DNA from: Shewanella marisflavi
GTDB lineage: Bacteria; Pseudomonadota; Gammaproteobacteria; Enterobacterales; Shewanellaceae
Length of the DNA: 64,000 nt
Direction of reading: 5' to 3'
NCBI RefSeq assembly: GCF_023283925.1
Contig: NZ_JAKIKX010000005.1
Span: forward strand, 62,001 to 126,000
Shown here in pieces: positions 19,975 to 29,915 of the stretch (within the stretch, counting starts at the first letter, position 1; each line of letters opens with the position of its first letter). A program made the position numbers and the translations under genes. Below the pieces are notes generated by a model. The model worked only from the letters and a program-made list of their open reading frames with translations. It was not told where the DNA came from and searched no databases.

Positions 19975-21387
19975 TTAAAGATTGCTAAGATAATGACATA
20001 ACGCCGTCAATAATTTTTGCTTTTCTTCATCTGACTCAGTGTCATTGACTAAGGTCTCCAGCTTTATCATATAGTCTGGATCATTTAAGCGCGCCTGACA
20101 GAATGTTCGCCAGCGTCTCTGCTCGGTATCATCCAGGGTTTCAGGGTAGTTGCGTGCCCGATAACGAAACAGCATTTCAGGTAATCTGGGATCGTCAAAT
20201 TGCAGTTCCAGTGCCGCCAGGTGTTGGGGGGCTGTATGGCGTATGATCTCCATCTTGCTCTTATCTGCATGGCTGAAGAAGCCGCCGCTATAGAGCTGCA
20301 AGTCGGGATCGCTGCTTGCATTTTCATGTTCGATGTCAAAGACGGCGACCAGTTTCTCTCGGATCTCGGGATGTTGACGCAGGCGCTTGTATTGCTCGCG
20401 AGCGAAATCTTTATCTATCGCTAAACGCTCTGCGTTTTCATCTGTTAGCGTCTTGGCGGATGCTATGAACGGACATTTATTGATATGCAATTGCTTTAAG
20501 CCTACGGGCAACTCGTCGGTGGCCAAGTCGGCCCTTGGCGTGTACATGCGCTCACGAATTTCAGCGGCGCTGAGTTCAAGCAGCGGCGTGATGTCCATAG
20601 CAAGGTTGACACAGATGATGGCATTTTTATTGGTGCTATGGTGTGCAACAGGAGCAATAAGTGTGGTGCAACCGTTAAGGGCGCTTATCTTTGAGCTCAC
20701 ATGCACTAAGGGTTGCATATTGAGTACGTCAATATGCTTGCTGACTTCGTTCTTCTTACGCAGATTAAAGTAATAGTCGAATAGCTTAGGTTGCTGCTGC
20801 TTAACCAGTTTCGCCATGGCAATGGTGGCGTAGACATCCGACATGGCGTCATGGGCTTTTTCATGGCTGAGGTTATTGGCCTTTGTCAGCAGCTCTAGTT
20901 TAAAACTTGGGCTGCCATCCTCTTTTTCGGGCCAGACAATACCTTGTGGTCTTAAGGCGTAACAGGCGCGTACTAAATCTATGATATCCCACCGGCTGTT
21001 GCCGTTTTGCCATTCGCGCGCATAGGGATCATAAAAATTTCGATAGAAGCCATAGCGGGTCACCTCATCGTCAAATCTTAACGAGTTGTAACCTGCTACA
21101 CAGGTGTTGGGCTCAGTAAAGAGGGCGTGGATCTTTGCCATAAACTCAGCTTCTGGCATGCCTTTCAGGTTTGCCAGCTGTGGAGTGATCCCTGTGATTA
21201 AGATAGCTTCAGGGGAGGGCAGATAGTCGCTGGCCAATTTGCAATAAAAGGTTTCAGGTTCTGAGATGATGTTGAGATCCATGTCAGTGCGGATACCGGC
21301 AAACTGCGAGGGTCTGTCCTTGGCCGGGTTGGCACCGAAAGTTTCATAATCGTGCCAAAAGATGCTGGGTGATTGATTCGCTGGCAT
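19975..21387 (-). CDS. sbcB: Exodeoxyribonuclease I
   Basis: ExoI degrades single-stranded DNA 3' to 5' and acts in mismatch repair and recombination. The 470-residue protein has the DEDDh motifs: IFWHDYETFGANP (residues 9-21, Exo I acids), CVAGYNSLRFDDEVTRYGFYRNF (Exo II) and EKAHDAMSDVYATIAMA (Exo III, with catalytic His and Asp near 175-180), then the SH3-like and C-terminal ssDNA/SSB-binding parts. Length is normal. It stands alone, divergent from the following hypothetical gene. Confidence 0.96.
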   Translation of the reverse strand: MPANQSPSIFWHDYETFGANPAKDRPSQFAGIRTDMDLNIISEPETFYCKLASDYLPSPEAILITGITPQLANLKGMPEAEFMAKIHALFTEPNTCVAGYNSLRFDDEVTRYGFYRNFYDPYAREWQNGNSRWDIIDLVRACYALRPQGIVWPEKEDGSPSFKLELLTKANNLSHEKAHDAMSDVYATIAMAKLVKQQQPKLFDYYFNLRKKNEVSKHIDVLNMQPLVHVSSKISALNGCTTLIAPVAHHSTNKNAIICVNLAMDITPLLELSAAEIRERMYTPRADLATDELPVGLKQLHINKCPFIASAKTLTDENAERLAIDKDFAREQYKRLRQHPEIREKLVAVFDIEHENASSDPDLQLYSGGFFSHADKSKMEIIRHTAPQHLAALELQFDDPRLPEMLFRYRARNYPETLDDTEQRRWRTFCQARLNDPDYMIKLETLVNDTESDEEKQKLLTALCHYLSNL

Positions 21388-21551
21388 AGAGTAAGGCTAG
21401 AGTGTGATTAGTGGCACTTATCATAGCACCCTGATTTATGCCTGCACTAGTTTAACGGGTTATTTGCCCTATTTGATTGAAATAACGTCACTTTGAAGTT
21501 GGCAGTCACTTGGCTAGCCAGTTACAATGGTCGGCTAATGAGGAATAACCC

Positions 21552-22370
21552 ATGTTTGAACCACTACTCACGCAGCCGCAATTTATCGAACTGACGCAGA
21601 CGAGCCAGTTACATCTCCGTTTACGTGAGCCAGTGAGCGATTTCAGCTTGCAGCAGACGATGGGAGGGCACTTACTCGAGTGCGTGATTAGCCAAACCTC
21701 GCAAGGGGCAAGTGCATTGATTGTCAGGGCGCATCCCTATTTAACTTGCGACTCGATATCAGATAAGGCTCCCACCTTCGATGCTGGTGTTGTGTCAGAA
21801 CCCCTGCCTCGTGCACATGGTCAAGGCTGGCGTTTGTTTAGCGCCATCGGTATGTCGCCTGTCATGTGTGCAGAGATGTTGCGCGCGGGGCTAACTATTG
21901 GCGTAGAGCAGATCAATCAGGAAGTCATCTTTCACCCTCAATTTGATCATAAATGGCTCTTGGTTCCATTAGAGCGTGATCTACGTTTATTTGGGGGCCC
22001 AAGAGAGTTACGCCGCGCTAATGCTGTGTTGGCTAGATGCCAGGACCATACCCTGTCGGCCGAGGGCCTGCTGTTGGAAATCGGTGAGATTGAACAGGTC
22101 AGACAGGAGCTGGCGCACTATGCTAATCATAACAGTGTTAAGCAACACGGCGTAATGTTGAGCGAAGTGACCAACGTGGATGGACAGTTGCTGCGTAAGA
22201 AGCAACTCTTGTCCCATCGTTACTATCAAAGCGTGCAACGACCTAATTGGCAAGATGCCGCTAATCAGCAAGAGGACCTGGATACTCTAAAGCGTAAGCT
22301 TGAGTCATACCAACTTCTCGCCCCGCCCGAGCTAAACCTGATGGTTGAGCAGATGTTTTTAGAAGACTAG
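21552..22370 (+). CDS. Hypothetical protein (272 aa), unknown function
   Basis: I do not recognise a domain. The product is soluble by composition, with no signal peptide or membrane segment, mixed alpha/beta pattern in the first 170 residues and a helical, charged C-terminal third (about 165-272) including QLLRKKQLLSHRYYQSVQRPNW. A good ribosome site (aatgagg) precedes the ATG. It lies 38 bases before rlmA and is probably co-transcribed with it, which hints only weakly at an RNA-related role. Confidence 0.65.
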   Translation: MFEPLLTQPQFIELTQTSQLHLRLREPVSDFSLQQTMGGHLLECVISQTSQGASALIVRAHPYLTCDSISDKAPTFDAGVVSEPLPRAHGQGWRLFSAIGMSPVMCAEMLRAGLTIGVEQINQEVIFHPQFDHKWLLVPLERDLRLFGGPRELRRANAVLARCQDHTLSAEGLLLEIGEIEQVRQELAHYANHNSVKQHGVMLSEVTNVDGQLLRKKQLLSHRYYQSVQRPNWQDAANQQEDLDTLKRKLESYQLLAPPELNLMVEQMFLED

Positions 22371-22408
22371 CTTGGGGCTTTAGGGTCAAACAAGCTTTGG
22401 AAGAGTGA

Positions 22409-23221
22409 ATGAATTACCTTTGTCCTATATGTCGGTGCCCGCTTTCGCTTATGGAGCGCACCTGGTGCTGTGAGGCAAACCACAGGTTTGATTGCGCTAA
22501 AGAGGGCTATGTTAATCTCTTGCCGGTGCAAAAAAAGCGTTCAAAAGATCCTGGTGACAACAAAGAGATGATGTTCGCCCGACGCGAATTTTTGAATAAG
22601 GGGTATTATCAGGCCATGAGTGATAGGGTGAATGCTCTGGCTCTTGAATATGCCGACGATACGCGGCATGGGTTGGATATCGGCTGTGGTGAAGGCTATT
22701 ACTCTCACCGCCTGCACCAGGTGATGACGGCTGAGCATGAGTTTGATTTGCAGGGATTGGATATTTCCAAGTCGGCGCTAAAATATGCTGCCAAGCGCTA
22801 TCCTCAGATAGGTTTTTGTGTTGCCAGTAGTTATGAAATGCCCTTTGCCGATCAGAGTTTCGATTTTATGCTGCGTATCTATGCGCCATCGCAAGATCAG
22901 GAACTAAGGCGCGTGGCCAAACCGGGCGCCATATTAATTACGGTGGCCGCAGGACCGCAGCATCATTTTGCTTTGAAGCGGGTGATTTATGATACACCAA
23001 GGGAAAATCCCGAGGTGGATAGCCAGATTGAGGGATTTGAGCGACTTCACAGCGAGCGGCTGACCCAGGAAATGACCATTTCCCAAGGGGAGGATATTGG
23101 CCATTTTTTAGCGATGACCCCATATCACTGGAAATTTACTGCGGCTCAAAAGCAGGCATTAATCGCCGCGCCTTTAACCTGTGAGCTCGACTTTAAGCTT
23201 GAGGTCTTTCGTGCCTGCTAG
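22409..23221 (+). CDS. rlmA: 23S rRNA (guanine-N1)-methyltransferase RlmA type
   Basis: RlmA methylates N1 of G745 in 23S rRNA. The 270-residue protein begins with a zinc finger, CPICRCPL..WCCEANHRFDCAKEGYVNLL (ligands Cys5, Cys8, Cys21 and His25 by family pattern), followed by the Rossmann methyltransferase domain with GLDIGCGEGYYSHRL (SAM motif I, near 88-102) and LRIYAPS (motif IV region). The DPGDNKEMMFARREFLNKGYY link is typical of the family. The upstream partner is a hypothetical gene. Confidence 0.93.
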   Translation: MNYLCPICRCPLSLMERTWCCEANHRFDCAKEGYVNLLPVQKKRSKDPGDNKEMMFARREFLNKGYYQAMSDRVNALALEYADDTRHGLDIGCGEGYYSHRLHQVMTAEHEFDLQGLDISKSALKYAAKRYPQIGFCVASSYEMPFADQSFDFMLRIYAPSQDQELRRVAKPGAILITVAAGPQHHFALKRVIYDTPRENPEVDSQIEGFERLHSERLTQEMTISQGEDIGHFLAMTPYHWKFTAAQKQALIAAPLTCELDFKLEVFRAC

Positions 23222-23360
23222 CTGGTTAATCATTGTTTCATTTGTCTATTTTTATCCGCTTAAAAAAAATTAGTGTTTTTATACGACTTTTAAGATGAAT
23301 TTTTTCTAACAACTGACAGATATGTAAGTAAAAAATAGGATTTAGCCCTTTGAATGTTTG

Positions 23361-23524
23361 TTGACATACGGTCAGAATGATTTATAGTGAACTCAGCTTG
23401 AAGGTTGGGCTTAACTTTATGTGTTCAATACGACCAGTTCGTCCTGTTAACATAAGTAATACCGGCATTTTCCAGCTCTACTGCCGTTTAAGGCTTTATT
23501 TTATTTAGTTACAGGATTTATATC
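23361..23524 (+). promoter_or_regulatory. Promoter and long leader of the cold-shock gene
   Basis: A -35 box ttgaca (23361-23366) and -10 box tatagt (23383-23388), spaced 16 bases, place the start near 23395. The resulting leader is about 130 bases, long for such a short gene. Long structured leaders are typical of cold-induced csp mRNAs, where they change folding with temperature, so post-transcriptional control is likely. Confidence 0.65.
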
Positions 23525-23731
23525 ATGTCTCAAGTTACTGGCGTTGTTAAGTGGTTCAACTCTGACAAAGGTTTTGGTTTTATCGAGCAAGAGTCTGGCC
23601 CAGACGTTTTCGTACACTTCCGTGCGATCAACTCTGACGGTTTCAAAACTCTAGACGAAGGTCAGAAAGTGCAGTTCACTGTGACTCAAGGTCAAAAAGG
23701 TCCACAAGCTGAGAACGTAACTGTTATCTAA
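23525..23731 (+). CDS. Cold-shock protein (CspA family)
   Basis: A 68-residue single-domain OB-fold protein that binds single-stranded RNA and DNA and melts secondary structure. Both RNA-binding motifs are present: KGFGFI (RNP1, residues 15-20) and VFVHF (RNP2, residues 28-32). The N-terminus [12 protein letters not shown] is the family signature. Length is standard. It has its own promoter, leader and a strong terminator, so it is monocistronic. Which of several paralogues it corresponds to cannot be decided. Confidence 0.95.
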   Translation: MSQVTGVVKWFNSDKGFGFIEQESGPDVFVHFRAINSDGFKTLDEGQKVQFTVTQGQKGPQAENVTVI

Positions 23732-23775
23732 GCTGACCTTTAAGTAGCCAAGCGCTACTTAACAACAGAATTCCA

Positions 23776-23808
23776 AGAGCTGTGATTTTTATCACAGCTC
23801 TTTTTTTG
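23776..23808 (+). terminator. Intrinsic terminator of the cold-shock gene
   Basis: A perfect 11-bp stem (agagctgtgat / atcacagctct) with a 4-base loop of T is followed by a run of seven T. Confidence 0.92.
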
Positions 23809-23915
23809 TCTGCAATTGACCTAAAGGTCTAGCATCTAGCTATAAAGCTTTAACCGCTTTAGACAAAGATACGCAACTAAGGCGGCAGAGATAGCAGAGC
23901 CCTTACAGTAGAGAT

Positions 23916-23942
23916 AAAAAAGCCAGCATAATGCTGGCTTTC
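23916..23942 (-). terminator. Intrinsic terminator of the ABC transporter operon
   Basis: A 9-bp stem (agccagcat / atgctggct) lies 21 bases after the ATPase stop codon. In the minus-strand direction it is followed by a U-tract opposite the aaaaa run at 23916-23920. Confidence 0.8.
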
Positions 23943-23962
23943 TGTTTTGATGGAGCAGGAGC

Positions 23963-24868
23963 TTAGGCTTGAGAGAACAGCTTATCTTCTAAGGTTCTGC
24001 CACGCTGGATGGCGCGATAACGCCAATTGTGCTGTTTAAACAGGGTAAACAGCTGGGTCTCTAGGGCAAAATCGGCGCCCAACTGGTAGTGGAGGACAAA
24101 CTCCTGAGCCTGGCTAGATTTTACCGAATGTACCTGAGGAAGCTCACGCAGAGCTGCTAGCAATGCCTCATCATCACAACTGTGCATGGTCAGAGTTAGA
24201 TATTCGTCGGCCTGATCATCTTGTATTGAGATAGATTGGTTCAGAACACCTTTCTCTAGATAGAGCACCTTATCACACAGTTTTTCCAGTTCTGCCAGGT
24301 TGTGAGAGCTGATCATAAAGGTCGTCTTGCCGATTTGTGAGCGCACCAGGTCGCGAATGGCCTTGGCATTCGCCGGGTCGAGCCCCGCCGTGGGCTCATC
24401 AAGCAAGACTAACTCGGGAGAGCCAATTAACGCTTGGGCGATCGATACGCGTTTGCTCATGCCATGACTGAGAGATAAGGGCTTTTGTGGGGCGATATCA
24501 GCCAAATCCACCAGAGCTAATACACGCTTGACCTCTTGCTGCGCGTCTGTGCCGCTAAAGCCTTGAAGGCGGGCAAACAGACCCAGTTGTGCCTCAACGG
24601 TGAGGTTAGGATCGAGTCTTGCGTCTTGGGGGAGGGCGGCTACCTTACCAAGTAGTGCATTACTACCCGGTGCATGGCCTAAAATGGTGACTTTGCCCTC
24701 GCTTGGGCGAATATAGCCGCATAGCAGCGAAAACAGTGTGGTTTTACCGGCGCCATTAGGGCCAACCAGCGCAATGGGCTGACCCGAGGTTAGCTCAAGA
24801 TTGACATCATTAAGTGCTCGTTTGCTGCCGTATTGTTTACCAAGGTGTGTGCAGGTGATCAGATTCAT
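23963..24868 (-). CDS. ABC-2 type transporter, ATP-binding protein
   Basis: A 301-residue ATPase with GPNGAGKTTLFSLL (Walker A), a Q-loop at ALPQDARLDPNL, the signature LSHGMSKRVSIAQAL and LVLLDEPTAGLDP (Walker B), followed by SSHNLAELE (H-loop). The signature LSHGM differs from the usual LSGGQ, as often in ABC-2 exporters. The start is the ATG at 24868, which overlaps the permease stop (ATGA), not the longer upstream frame that runs inside the permease gene. Substrate unknown; this class exports drugs, lipids or copper-enzyme factors (NosFY-like). Confidence 0.9.
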   Translation of the reverse strand: MNLITCTHLGKQYGSKRALNDVNLELTSGQPIALVGPNGAGKTTLFSLLCGYIRPSEGKVTILGHAPGSNALLGKVAALPQDARLDPNLTVEAQLGLFARLQGFSGTDAQQEVKRVLALVDLADIAPQKPLSLSHGMSKRVSIAQALIGSPELVLLDEPTAGLDPANAKAIRDLVRSQIGKTTFMISSHNLAELEKLCDKVLYLEKGVLNQSISIQDDQADEYLTLTMHSCDDEALLAALRELPQVHSVKSSQAQEFVLHYQLGADFALETQLFTLFKQHNWRYRAIQRGRTLEDKLFSQA

Positions 24869-25719
24869 AGTGCGATCCTCGCCATATAACTTCTTCCTAA
24901 TAGCAGGAGTACACAGGCTTGAAGCAAAGGAATGGCCGCCACAGCGAGACTGCTGAGTCCTTTGGTATTGATCATCATTGAGAGCTGCGCGCCAGGTATC
25001 AACCATTGCAGAGCGGCGCTGAGATCCGGTAGGTAATGGGAGATTATCCCATTGATGATAGTGCCACCCGCAAGGATCAAAACTGCATAGATACTGGCCT
25101 GCCTCGCCGAGTTGGCGTGCAATGACAACAGGGCCATCAGCGCCGTAAAGGGGAGCAAGACTATCATGATATTGGTAAACACCAAGAGCCCGGAGCCCAT
25201 GGCCAGCCAGACAAGGGATGGATCACGATAGGCGACCAGCAGCAGGGTGGCTACCAGAGTCAATAGGAGCAAAATTCCCTGGATTAGCAGGTACCCTGTG
25301 ACACGTCCGAAAAACAGTGTATCTCGGCTGACTCTCAAGGTGAGAAAACGAAAGCTTCCCCTGGCCCTGTCGGAGGCAAACTGATCGGCGCCCACGAACA
25401 GGCTAAAGATAGGGAACAGATAGAGAGCCGCAACCCAGACAATGGCCATTTCCGCCACGTTCCATGACAGCAGTTCGCCTACATTGGCCGCGCCAAATAC
25501 GCCTTCGAGTAATTGTTTAAAATCTGGTGAGAACAGATAGATAGAAGCTTGTTTTACCGGATACCAGAGAATAAGGCACCAGACCAGCGCGAACGTTGCC
25601 AAACCTATCATACCGCGAGTGCTAAAGAGGATTTTTTTAAGCTCGAATTTGGCCAGTTCCAAGGCCGCACTCCATGAGCTCCGGGGGGTTAGGTTTTCCA
25701 AATATGATTCCTTTATCAC
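24865..25719 (-). CDS. ABC-2 type transporter, permease
   Basis: A 284-residue membrane protein with about six hydrophobic segments (starting near residues 36, 100, 140, 168, 210 and 255). The segment LFVGADQFASDRARGSFRFLTLRVSRDTLFFGR is the typical coupling region of ABC-2/NosY-like permeases. It is translationally coupled to the ATPase by an ATGA overlap. The substrate is not known. Confidence 0.85.
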   Translation of the reverse strand: MIKESYLENLTPRSSWSAALELAKFELKKILFSTRGMIGLATFALVWCLILWYPVKQASIYLFSPDFKQLLEGVFGAANVGELLSWNVAEMAIVWVAALYLFPIFSLFVGADQFASDRARGSFRFLTLRVSRDTLFFGRVTGYLLIQGILLLLTLVATLLLVAYRDPSLVWLAMGSGLLVFTNIMIVLLPFTALMALLSLHANSARQASIYAVLILAGGTIINGIISHYLPDLSAALQWLIPGAQLSMMINTKGLSSLAVAAIPLLQACVLLLLGRSYMARIAL

Positions 25720-25774
25720 TAAATTTGCACCCAGCCTAACATCTCTAGGTTTGTCTAAGTGTGTCAGATTGTCG

Positions 25775-26443
25775 TTAAATTTTACCAGCTAGCTCGGCAA
25801 GTTGCTGTTTTAACTCGGCGACTTCCTGTTCAAGCTGGGTGACTCTTTCGTTTAGTGCATGGCTTAGTGCATCACCTGGTGGCTCATTTTGTGGCTGGGT
25901 ATAGGCTTGTGTGGGGAGTTGCTCGGCGGTGTCGCTAAATAGCTCGACAAAGCGAGATTCCCGCTTGCCCGGCTCTCTAGGCAGTTGACGTACCAAGGGG
26001 GGCTCCATTTGCGATAGCGCCTCCAATGCCTGCTCTACCTGGCCGACATCGGTAAATCCATATAGGCGGTTGCTTCGGGTTCTGAGCTCGCCCGCCGTTT
26101 GTGGGCCTCTTAATAGCAGTAGGCAGATGATGGCGACCTTGTCATCGCTGAGTTGGAGATCGCTAAATTCGGTGTTGCAGAATCTATGCTTATATTTCAC
26201 CACTCGGGAACCAAAGCCGCTTTGCTCAGCAATCAGGCGTTTCTTGGCTAAAGAATCGATAGCTGCCTGAGTGTCCGCTTCCGATAGGTTCATCACAGGA
26301 TCGCGGCTAGATTTTTGATTACAGGCTAAGGTCAGACCGTTGAGAGAGAGTGGATATTGCTCTGGGGTGGTTTTCTCTTTTTCCAACAGGCAGCCGATGA
26401 CACGTGCTTCATGGGAGGTGAGTTTCATGGTTAAGATATCCAT
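25775..26443 (-). CDS. yceH: DUF480 protein YceH
   Basis: A 222-residue protein of two winged-helix domains, collinear with E. coli Yce[45 protein letters not shown] at the start and [16 protein letters not shown] near 170-185, then a coiled-coil tail [20 protein letters not shown]. The function is not established. The first ATG (26443) is used; a second at 26428, with a weak GGATA ribosome site, would shorten it by five residues and is about as likely. Confidence 0.9.
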   Translation of the reverse strand: MDILTMKLTSHEARVIGCLLEKEKTTPEQYPLSLNGLTLACNQKSSRDPVMNLSEADTQAAIDSLAKKRLIAEQSGFGSRVVKYKHRFCNTEFSDLQLSDDKVAIICLLLLRGPQTAGELRTRSNRLYGFTDVGQVEQALEALSQMEPPLVRQLPREPGKRESRFVELFSDTAEQLPTQAYTQPQNEPPGDALSHALNERVTQLEQEVAELKQQLAELAGKI

Positions 26444-26448
26444 ATAAG

Positions 26449-26484
26449 AAAAGCATAGCCCTGTTATATCAGAGCTATGCTTTT
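26449..26484. terminator. Intrinsic terminator between cvfB and yceH
   Basis: A perfect 11-bp stem (aaaagcatagc / gctatgctttt) with a 14-base loop lies 44 bases after the cvfB stop on the minus strand. A and T flanks at the stem ends give a U-rich 3' side in both directions. Confidence 0.72.
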
Positions 26485-26527
26485 ATGCAAAGACAATCAG
26501 GGGCTTGGCGCCTCCAATGCTCAACTT

Positions 26528-27361
26528 CTATTCGGTCAAACGTATGCCGTCGTTTTCGATGGTGATCTTCTCACTTTTGTACAAGCCGCCGATACTCTTC
26601 TTAAAGGCTTTTTTGCTCATGGCAAGTTGGGCATAGATGACGTCAGCATCCGTCTTATCGGTAAGTGGCAGGAAGCCACCGGCTTGATTGAGCTTCATCA
26701 AGATGGCAGTGGCGTGCTTATCAAGCTCGTCTTTTGCACCGCGTTGCAGGATTAAGTCTATCTTGTCATCACTGCGCACGCGCTTAATAAAGCCTTTGAC
26801 TCGCTGACCAAATTTGAGCGGCTGATAAACTTCATTTTTATACAGCACGCCCCAATGGGCATTATCGACAATCGCCTTAAAGCCCAAATCTGTGGTGCCC
26901 GCGATGATGAGATTCACCTCTTGACCGTTACGATACGGGGGCGGTGTCTTATCAAGAAACTTATCGATTTTCGATGAGGCGACGATGCGCTCATCGGCAC
27001 TATTGACATAGACATAGACCAGATAAGAGCGACCGACTTCTATCTCTCTGTGCTGTTCGCCGAAGGGAAGAAACAAGTCTTTATCCAGTCCCCAGTCGAG
27101 AAAAGCGCCGTAAGGGCCGGTTGCGATGGCCTTTAGATAGGCAAATTGCCCCACCTGAGCTTTAGGACGTTTAGTGGTGGCGATCACCATATCTTCGGAG
27201 TCCAGATAGAGAAACACCTCGACTTTGTCGCCGACCTCGCACTCTTTAGGTGCGACTTTGTTAGGCAGCAAGACTTGGCCAAATTCGTGGGCATTTAAGT
27301 ACACACCGAAGTCGACACGTTTGGCGATCTCCAGGGTACAACTCTTTCCTATCTCTATCAT
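26528..27361 (-). CDS. cvfB: S1-domain RNA-binding protein, CvfB/YitL family
   Basis: A 277-residue protein of tandem S1-like OB domains: the first at 1-60 (CTLEIAKRVDFGVYLNAHEFGQVLLP), the second at 68-130 (LKAIATGPYGAFLDWGLDKDLFLPFGEQ), a third near 145-210 (FKAIVDNAHWGVLYKNEVYQPLKFGQRVKGFIKRVRSDDKIDL), then a C-terminal winged-helix segment. Homologues in Gram-positive bacteria bind RNA and influence virulence genes. It is a single gene ended by a terminator. Confidence 0.88.
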   Translation of the reverse strand: MIEIGKSCTLEIAKRVDFGVYLNAHEFGQVLLPNKVAPKECEVGDKVEVFLYLDSEDMVIATTKRPKAQVGQFAYLKAIATGPYGAFLDWGLDKDLFLPFGEQHREIEVGRSYLVYVYVNSADERIVASSKIDKFLDKTPPPYRNGQEVNLIIAGTTDLGFKAIVDNAHWGVLYKNEVYQPLKFGQRVKGFIKRVRSDDKIDLILQRGAKDELDKHATAILMKLNQAGGFLPLTDKTDADVIYAQLAMSKKAFKKSIGGLYKSEKITIENDGIRLTE

Positions 27362-27923
27362 GGGGTTCTCTATGACATTACTAACAAGTTTAAGTGTGGC
27401 GATTATAGTGGAATTCTCAGCAAGATGCTTTAGCCTAAGGGGGTTAATCTCATTAATTTAACGCCCTGGGTGCAGATGCGTTTTGGCGACATAGGGGTTT
27501 GAGCTAAAGGTCAGTGAGCCGAGTGGGCAGAAAGGCGCCGATAAAGGGGGCATTAATCTGCATGTTGCTAAGTGGCAGCAAGCTGAATTTACTGTAAAAA
27601 AGCTTGAACACCTGTCAGGGATAAAAGTCAGTATTGTCGCCTGTTTGGGTGCAAAAAACCTTGTAATAAATTAATGTGATAATGATACTTGCATTTAGTT
27701 AAATTCAGGGGTTTAATTGCGCGCCTTTTTTTACTTTAGACAAGTATAAATTGAGTTAACTAATATGGCGGGGACTCGAAGGATAACTTCGATATCTGAC
27801 ACCCAAGAAACGGTGTTGATGTTGCGGCTTATTTACCTGATAGGTGCGATAGTAAGTAACATTAATGTGTTGGCAGACAAAGTATCTGCCGAATATAAAT
27901 GTAAATAGACAGGTTGAGAAAAT
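27362..27923 (+). promoter_or_regulatory. speA upstream region and leader
   Basis: No credible gene is seen in these 560 bases. A candidate promoter is ttgtaa (27661-27666), 17 bases, gatact (27684-27689), which would give a leader of about 230 bases. In it, two neat hairpins occur: tcgaag/cttcga around 27777-27793 and ggcaga/tctgcc at 27872-27890, the latter 34 bases before the ATG. Such a leader could mediate polyamine or translation control, but no known riboswitch was recognised. Confidence 0.35.
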
Positions 27924-29837
27924 ATGAGTAATTGGTCTATTAAAGATGCTTATGTTGGTTATAACGTAAATTACTGGAGCTCTGGGCTCTACGGCATAAG
28001 CGAGGCCGGTGAGGTGACGGTATCGCCCGATCCAAATCATCCTGAGCACACTATTGGTTTAAATGAACTCGCCAAGGATATGGTTAAATCCGGCGTAGCA
28101 TTGCCCGTCTTAGTGCGTTTCCCACAAATTTTACATCACAGGGTCAATAGCCTGTGTAATGCCTTCAATCAGGCGATCACTCGTTACGATTACCAATCCG
28201 ACTATCTGCTTGTCTATCCCATTAAGGTTAACCAGCAGCAAACGGTTGTAGAAGAGATCTTAGCCAGCCAAGTGTCTAAAGAGGTGCCACAGCTGGGTCT
28301 GGAAGCCGGCAGTAAGCCTGAGTTGATGGCTGTGCTTGCGATGGCGCAGAAGGCCAGCTCGGTGATCATCTGTAATGGTTACAAAGATGTCGAATATATC
28401 CGTTTGGCGCTGATTGGTGAAAAGCTGGGCCATCAAGTTTATATCGTACTTGAGAAGCTATCTGAGCTTAAGGTTGTTCTCGACGAAGCTAAGAAGCTGG
28501 GTGTGACTCCTCGTTTGGGTCTGCGTGTGCGTCTGGCTTTCCAAGGCAAGGGTAAATGGCAGGCCAGCGGCGGTGAAAAATCAAAATTTGGTTTGTCAGC
28601 GGCTCAGGTGTTGAACGTGATCAACTCGCTTAAAGACCACGACATGCTGGATAGCCTGCAATTGCTGCACTTCCACCTGGGCTCGCAGATTGCCAATATT
28701 CGCGACATCCGCAGCGGTGTGAGCGAGGCGGGGCGTTTCTACTGTGAACTGCAGAAGATGGGCGCCAATGTGAAGTGCTTCGACGTGGGTGGCGGCTTGG
28801 CCGTTGACTATGACGGTACCCGTAGCCAGAGCAGTAACTCGATGAACTATGGCCTGACCGAATATGCCAATAATATCGTCAGTGTGCTCAATGACATGTG
28901 CCGTGAGCACGATCAGCCTATGCCACGCCTCATCTCTGAGTCTGGTCGTTACCTGACGGCTCATCACGCTGTGTTGATCACCGACGTGATTGGCACCGAA
29001 GCCTATCAGCCTGAGCAGTTACAAGCTCCGGATGATGACGCGCCGCAGCAGCTGAAAAATATGTGGGACTCTTGGGGAGAAGTGAGTGGCCGCGCCGATC
29101 AACGTGCCCTGATTGAGATTTACCATGATGTGCAAAGCGATCTGGCTGAGGTACATTCGCTATTTGCTTTGGGGCAGATGGGTCTGGCCGACAGAGCTTG
29201 GGCGGAGCAGATGAATCTGCGCGTCTGTTACGAATTAAAGGGGGTGATGAGTGGTAAATACCGTTTCCACCGCCCTGTGATCGACGAACTCAATGAGAAA
29301 CTGGCAGATAAGTTCTTCGTGAACTTCTCACTGTTCCAGTCACTGCCAGATGCCTGGGGTATCGATCAGGTGTTCCCAATAATGCCGCTGAGTGGCCTGG
29401 ATAAGGCGCCTGAGCGCCGCGCCGTGATGCTGGATATTACTTGTGATTCAGACGGTACAGTGGATCAGTACGTGGATGGTCAAGGTATTGAAACTACCCT
29501 GCCAGTCCCGGCTTGGAGTGCAGAGAGTCCTTATCTTATCGGTTTCTTCCTGGTGGGTGCCTATCAGGAGATCCTTGGGGATATGCACAACCTGTTTGGT
29601 GATACCAACTCTGCCGTAGTGCGACTGGACGATGATGGTCTGGTGAATATTGAGTCAGTTCTGGCTGGCGATACCGTGGCCGATGTACTGCGTTATGTGA
29701 ACCTAGACGCTGTCTCTTTCATGCGTACCTATGAAGAGCTGGTAAACCTGCATATTCAAGAAGATGAGCGCGCCAATATTCTTGAAGAGCTGCAGATTGG
29801 ACTGAAAGGCTACACCTATCTGGAAGATTTCTCCTGA
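27924..29837 (+). CDS. speA: Biosynthetic arginine decarboxylase
   Basis: SpeA converts arginine to agmatine and CO2 using PLP, the first step toward putrescine. The 637-residue protein is of the alanine-racemase-fold type: [18 protein letters not shown] holds the PLP lysine (about residue 102), [15 protein letters not shown] and [17 protein letters not shown] form the phosphate site, and [22 protein letters not shown] is near the C-terminal active-site region. Length matches E. coli SpeA. It heads a same-strand run with speD, speB and pdxH. Confidence 0.97.
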   Translation: MSNWSIKDAYVGYNVNYWSSGLYGISEAGEVTVSPDPNHPEHTIGLNELAKDMVKSGVALPVLVRFPQILHHRVNSLCNAFNQAITRYDYQSDYLLVYPIKVNQQQTVVEEILASQVSKEVPQLGLEAGSKPELMAVLAMAQKASSVIICNGYKDVEYIRLALIGEKLGHQVYIVLEKLSELKVVLDEAKKLGVTPRLGLRVRLAFQGKGKWQASGGEKSKFGLSAAQVLNVINSLKDHDMLDSLQLLHFHLGSQIANIRDIRSGVSEAGRFYCELQKMGANVKCFDVGGGLAVDYDGTRSQSSNSMNYGLTEYANNIVSVLNDMCREHDQPMPRLISESGRYLTAHHAVLITDVIGTEAYQPEQLQAPDDDAPQQLKNMWDSWGEVSGRADQRALIEIYHDVQSDLAEVHSLFALGQMGLADRAWAEQMNLRVCYELKGVMSGKYRFHRPVIDELNEKLADKFFVNFSLFQSLPDAWGIDQVFPIMPLSGLDKAPERRAVMLDITCDSDGTVDQYVDGQGIETTLPVPAWSAESPYLIGFFLVGAYQEILGDMHNLFGDTNSAVVRLDDDGLVNIESVLAGDTVADVLRYVNLDAVSFMRTYEELVNLHIQEDERANILEELQIGLKGYTYLEDFS

Positions 29838-29861
29838 TTGGCAAGCTAGCCTGTTTCGCCT

Positions 29862-29893
29862 AGGGATCTCGGCTAACGCCAGCCGAGATCCTT
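29862..29893 (+). promoter_or_regulatory. Strong intercistronic hairpin between speA and speD
   Basis: A perfect 11-bp G+C-rich stem (ggatctcggct / agccgagatcc) with a 6-base loop, extendable by a GU and an AU pair, lies 24 bases after the speA stop. Only three T follow, so it is a weak terminator at best. It may protect the speA 3' end or partly end transcription before speD. Confidence 0.7.
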
Positions 29894-29915
29894 TAAGACG
29901 ATAAGGAGCGAGTCG

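Noticed and set aside
24869..25006. N-terminal extension of the ABC ATPase
   Set aside because: It lies entirely inside the permease gene, lacks homology, and the ATGA overlap gives a better start at 24868.
27677..27687. Fur box at tgataatgata upstream of speA
   Set aside because: One half-site fits but the other half does not; 12 of 19 positions is no better than expected in A+T-rich DNA.
27756..28049. 97-residue minus-strand frame across the speA start
   Set aside because: It overlaps the conserved N-terminus of speA and has no sensible translation signal or homology.
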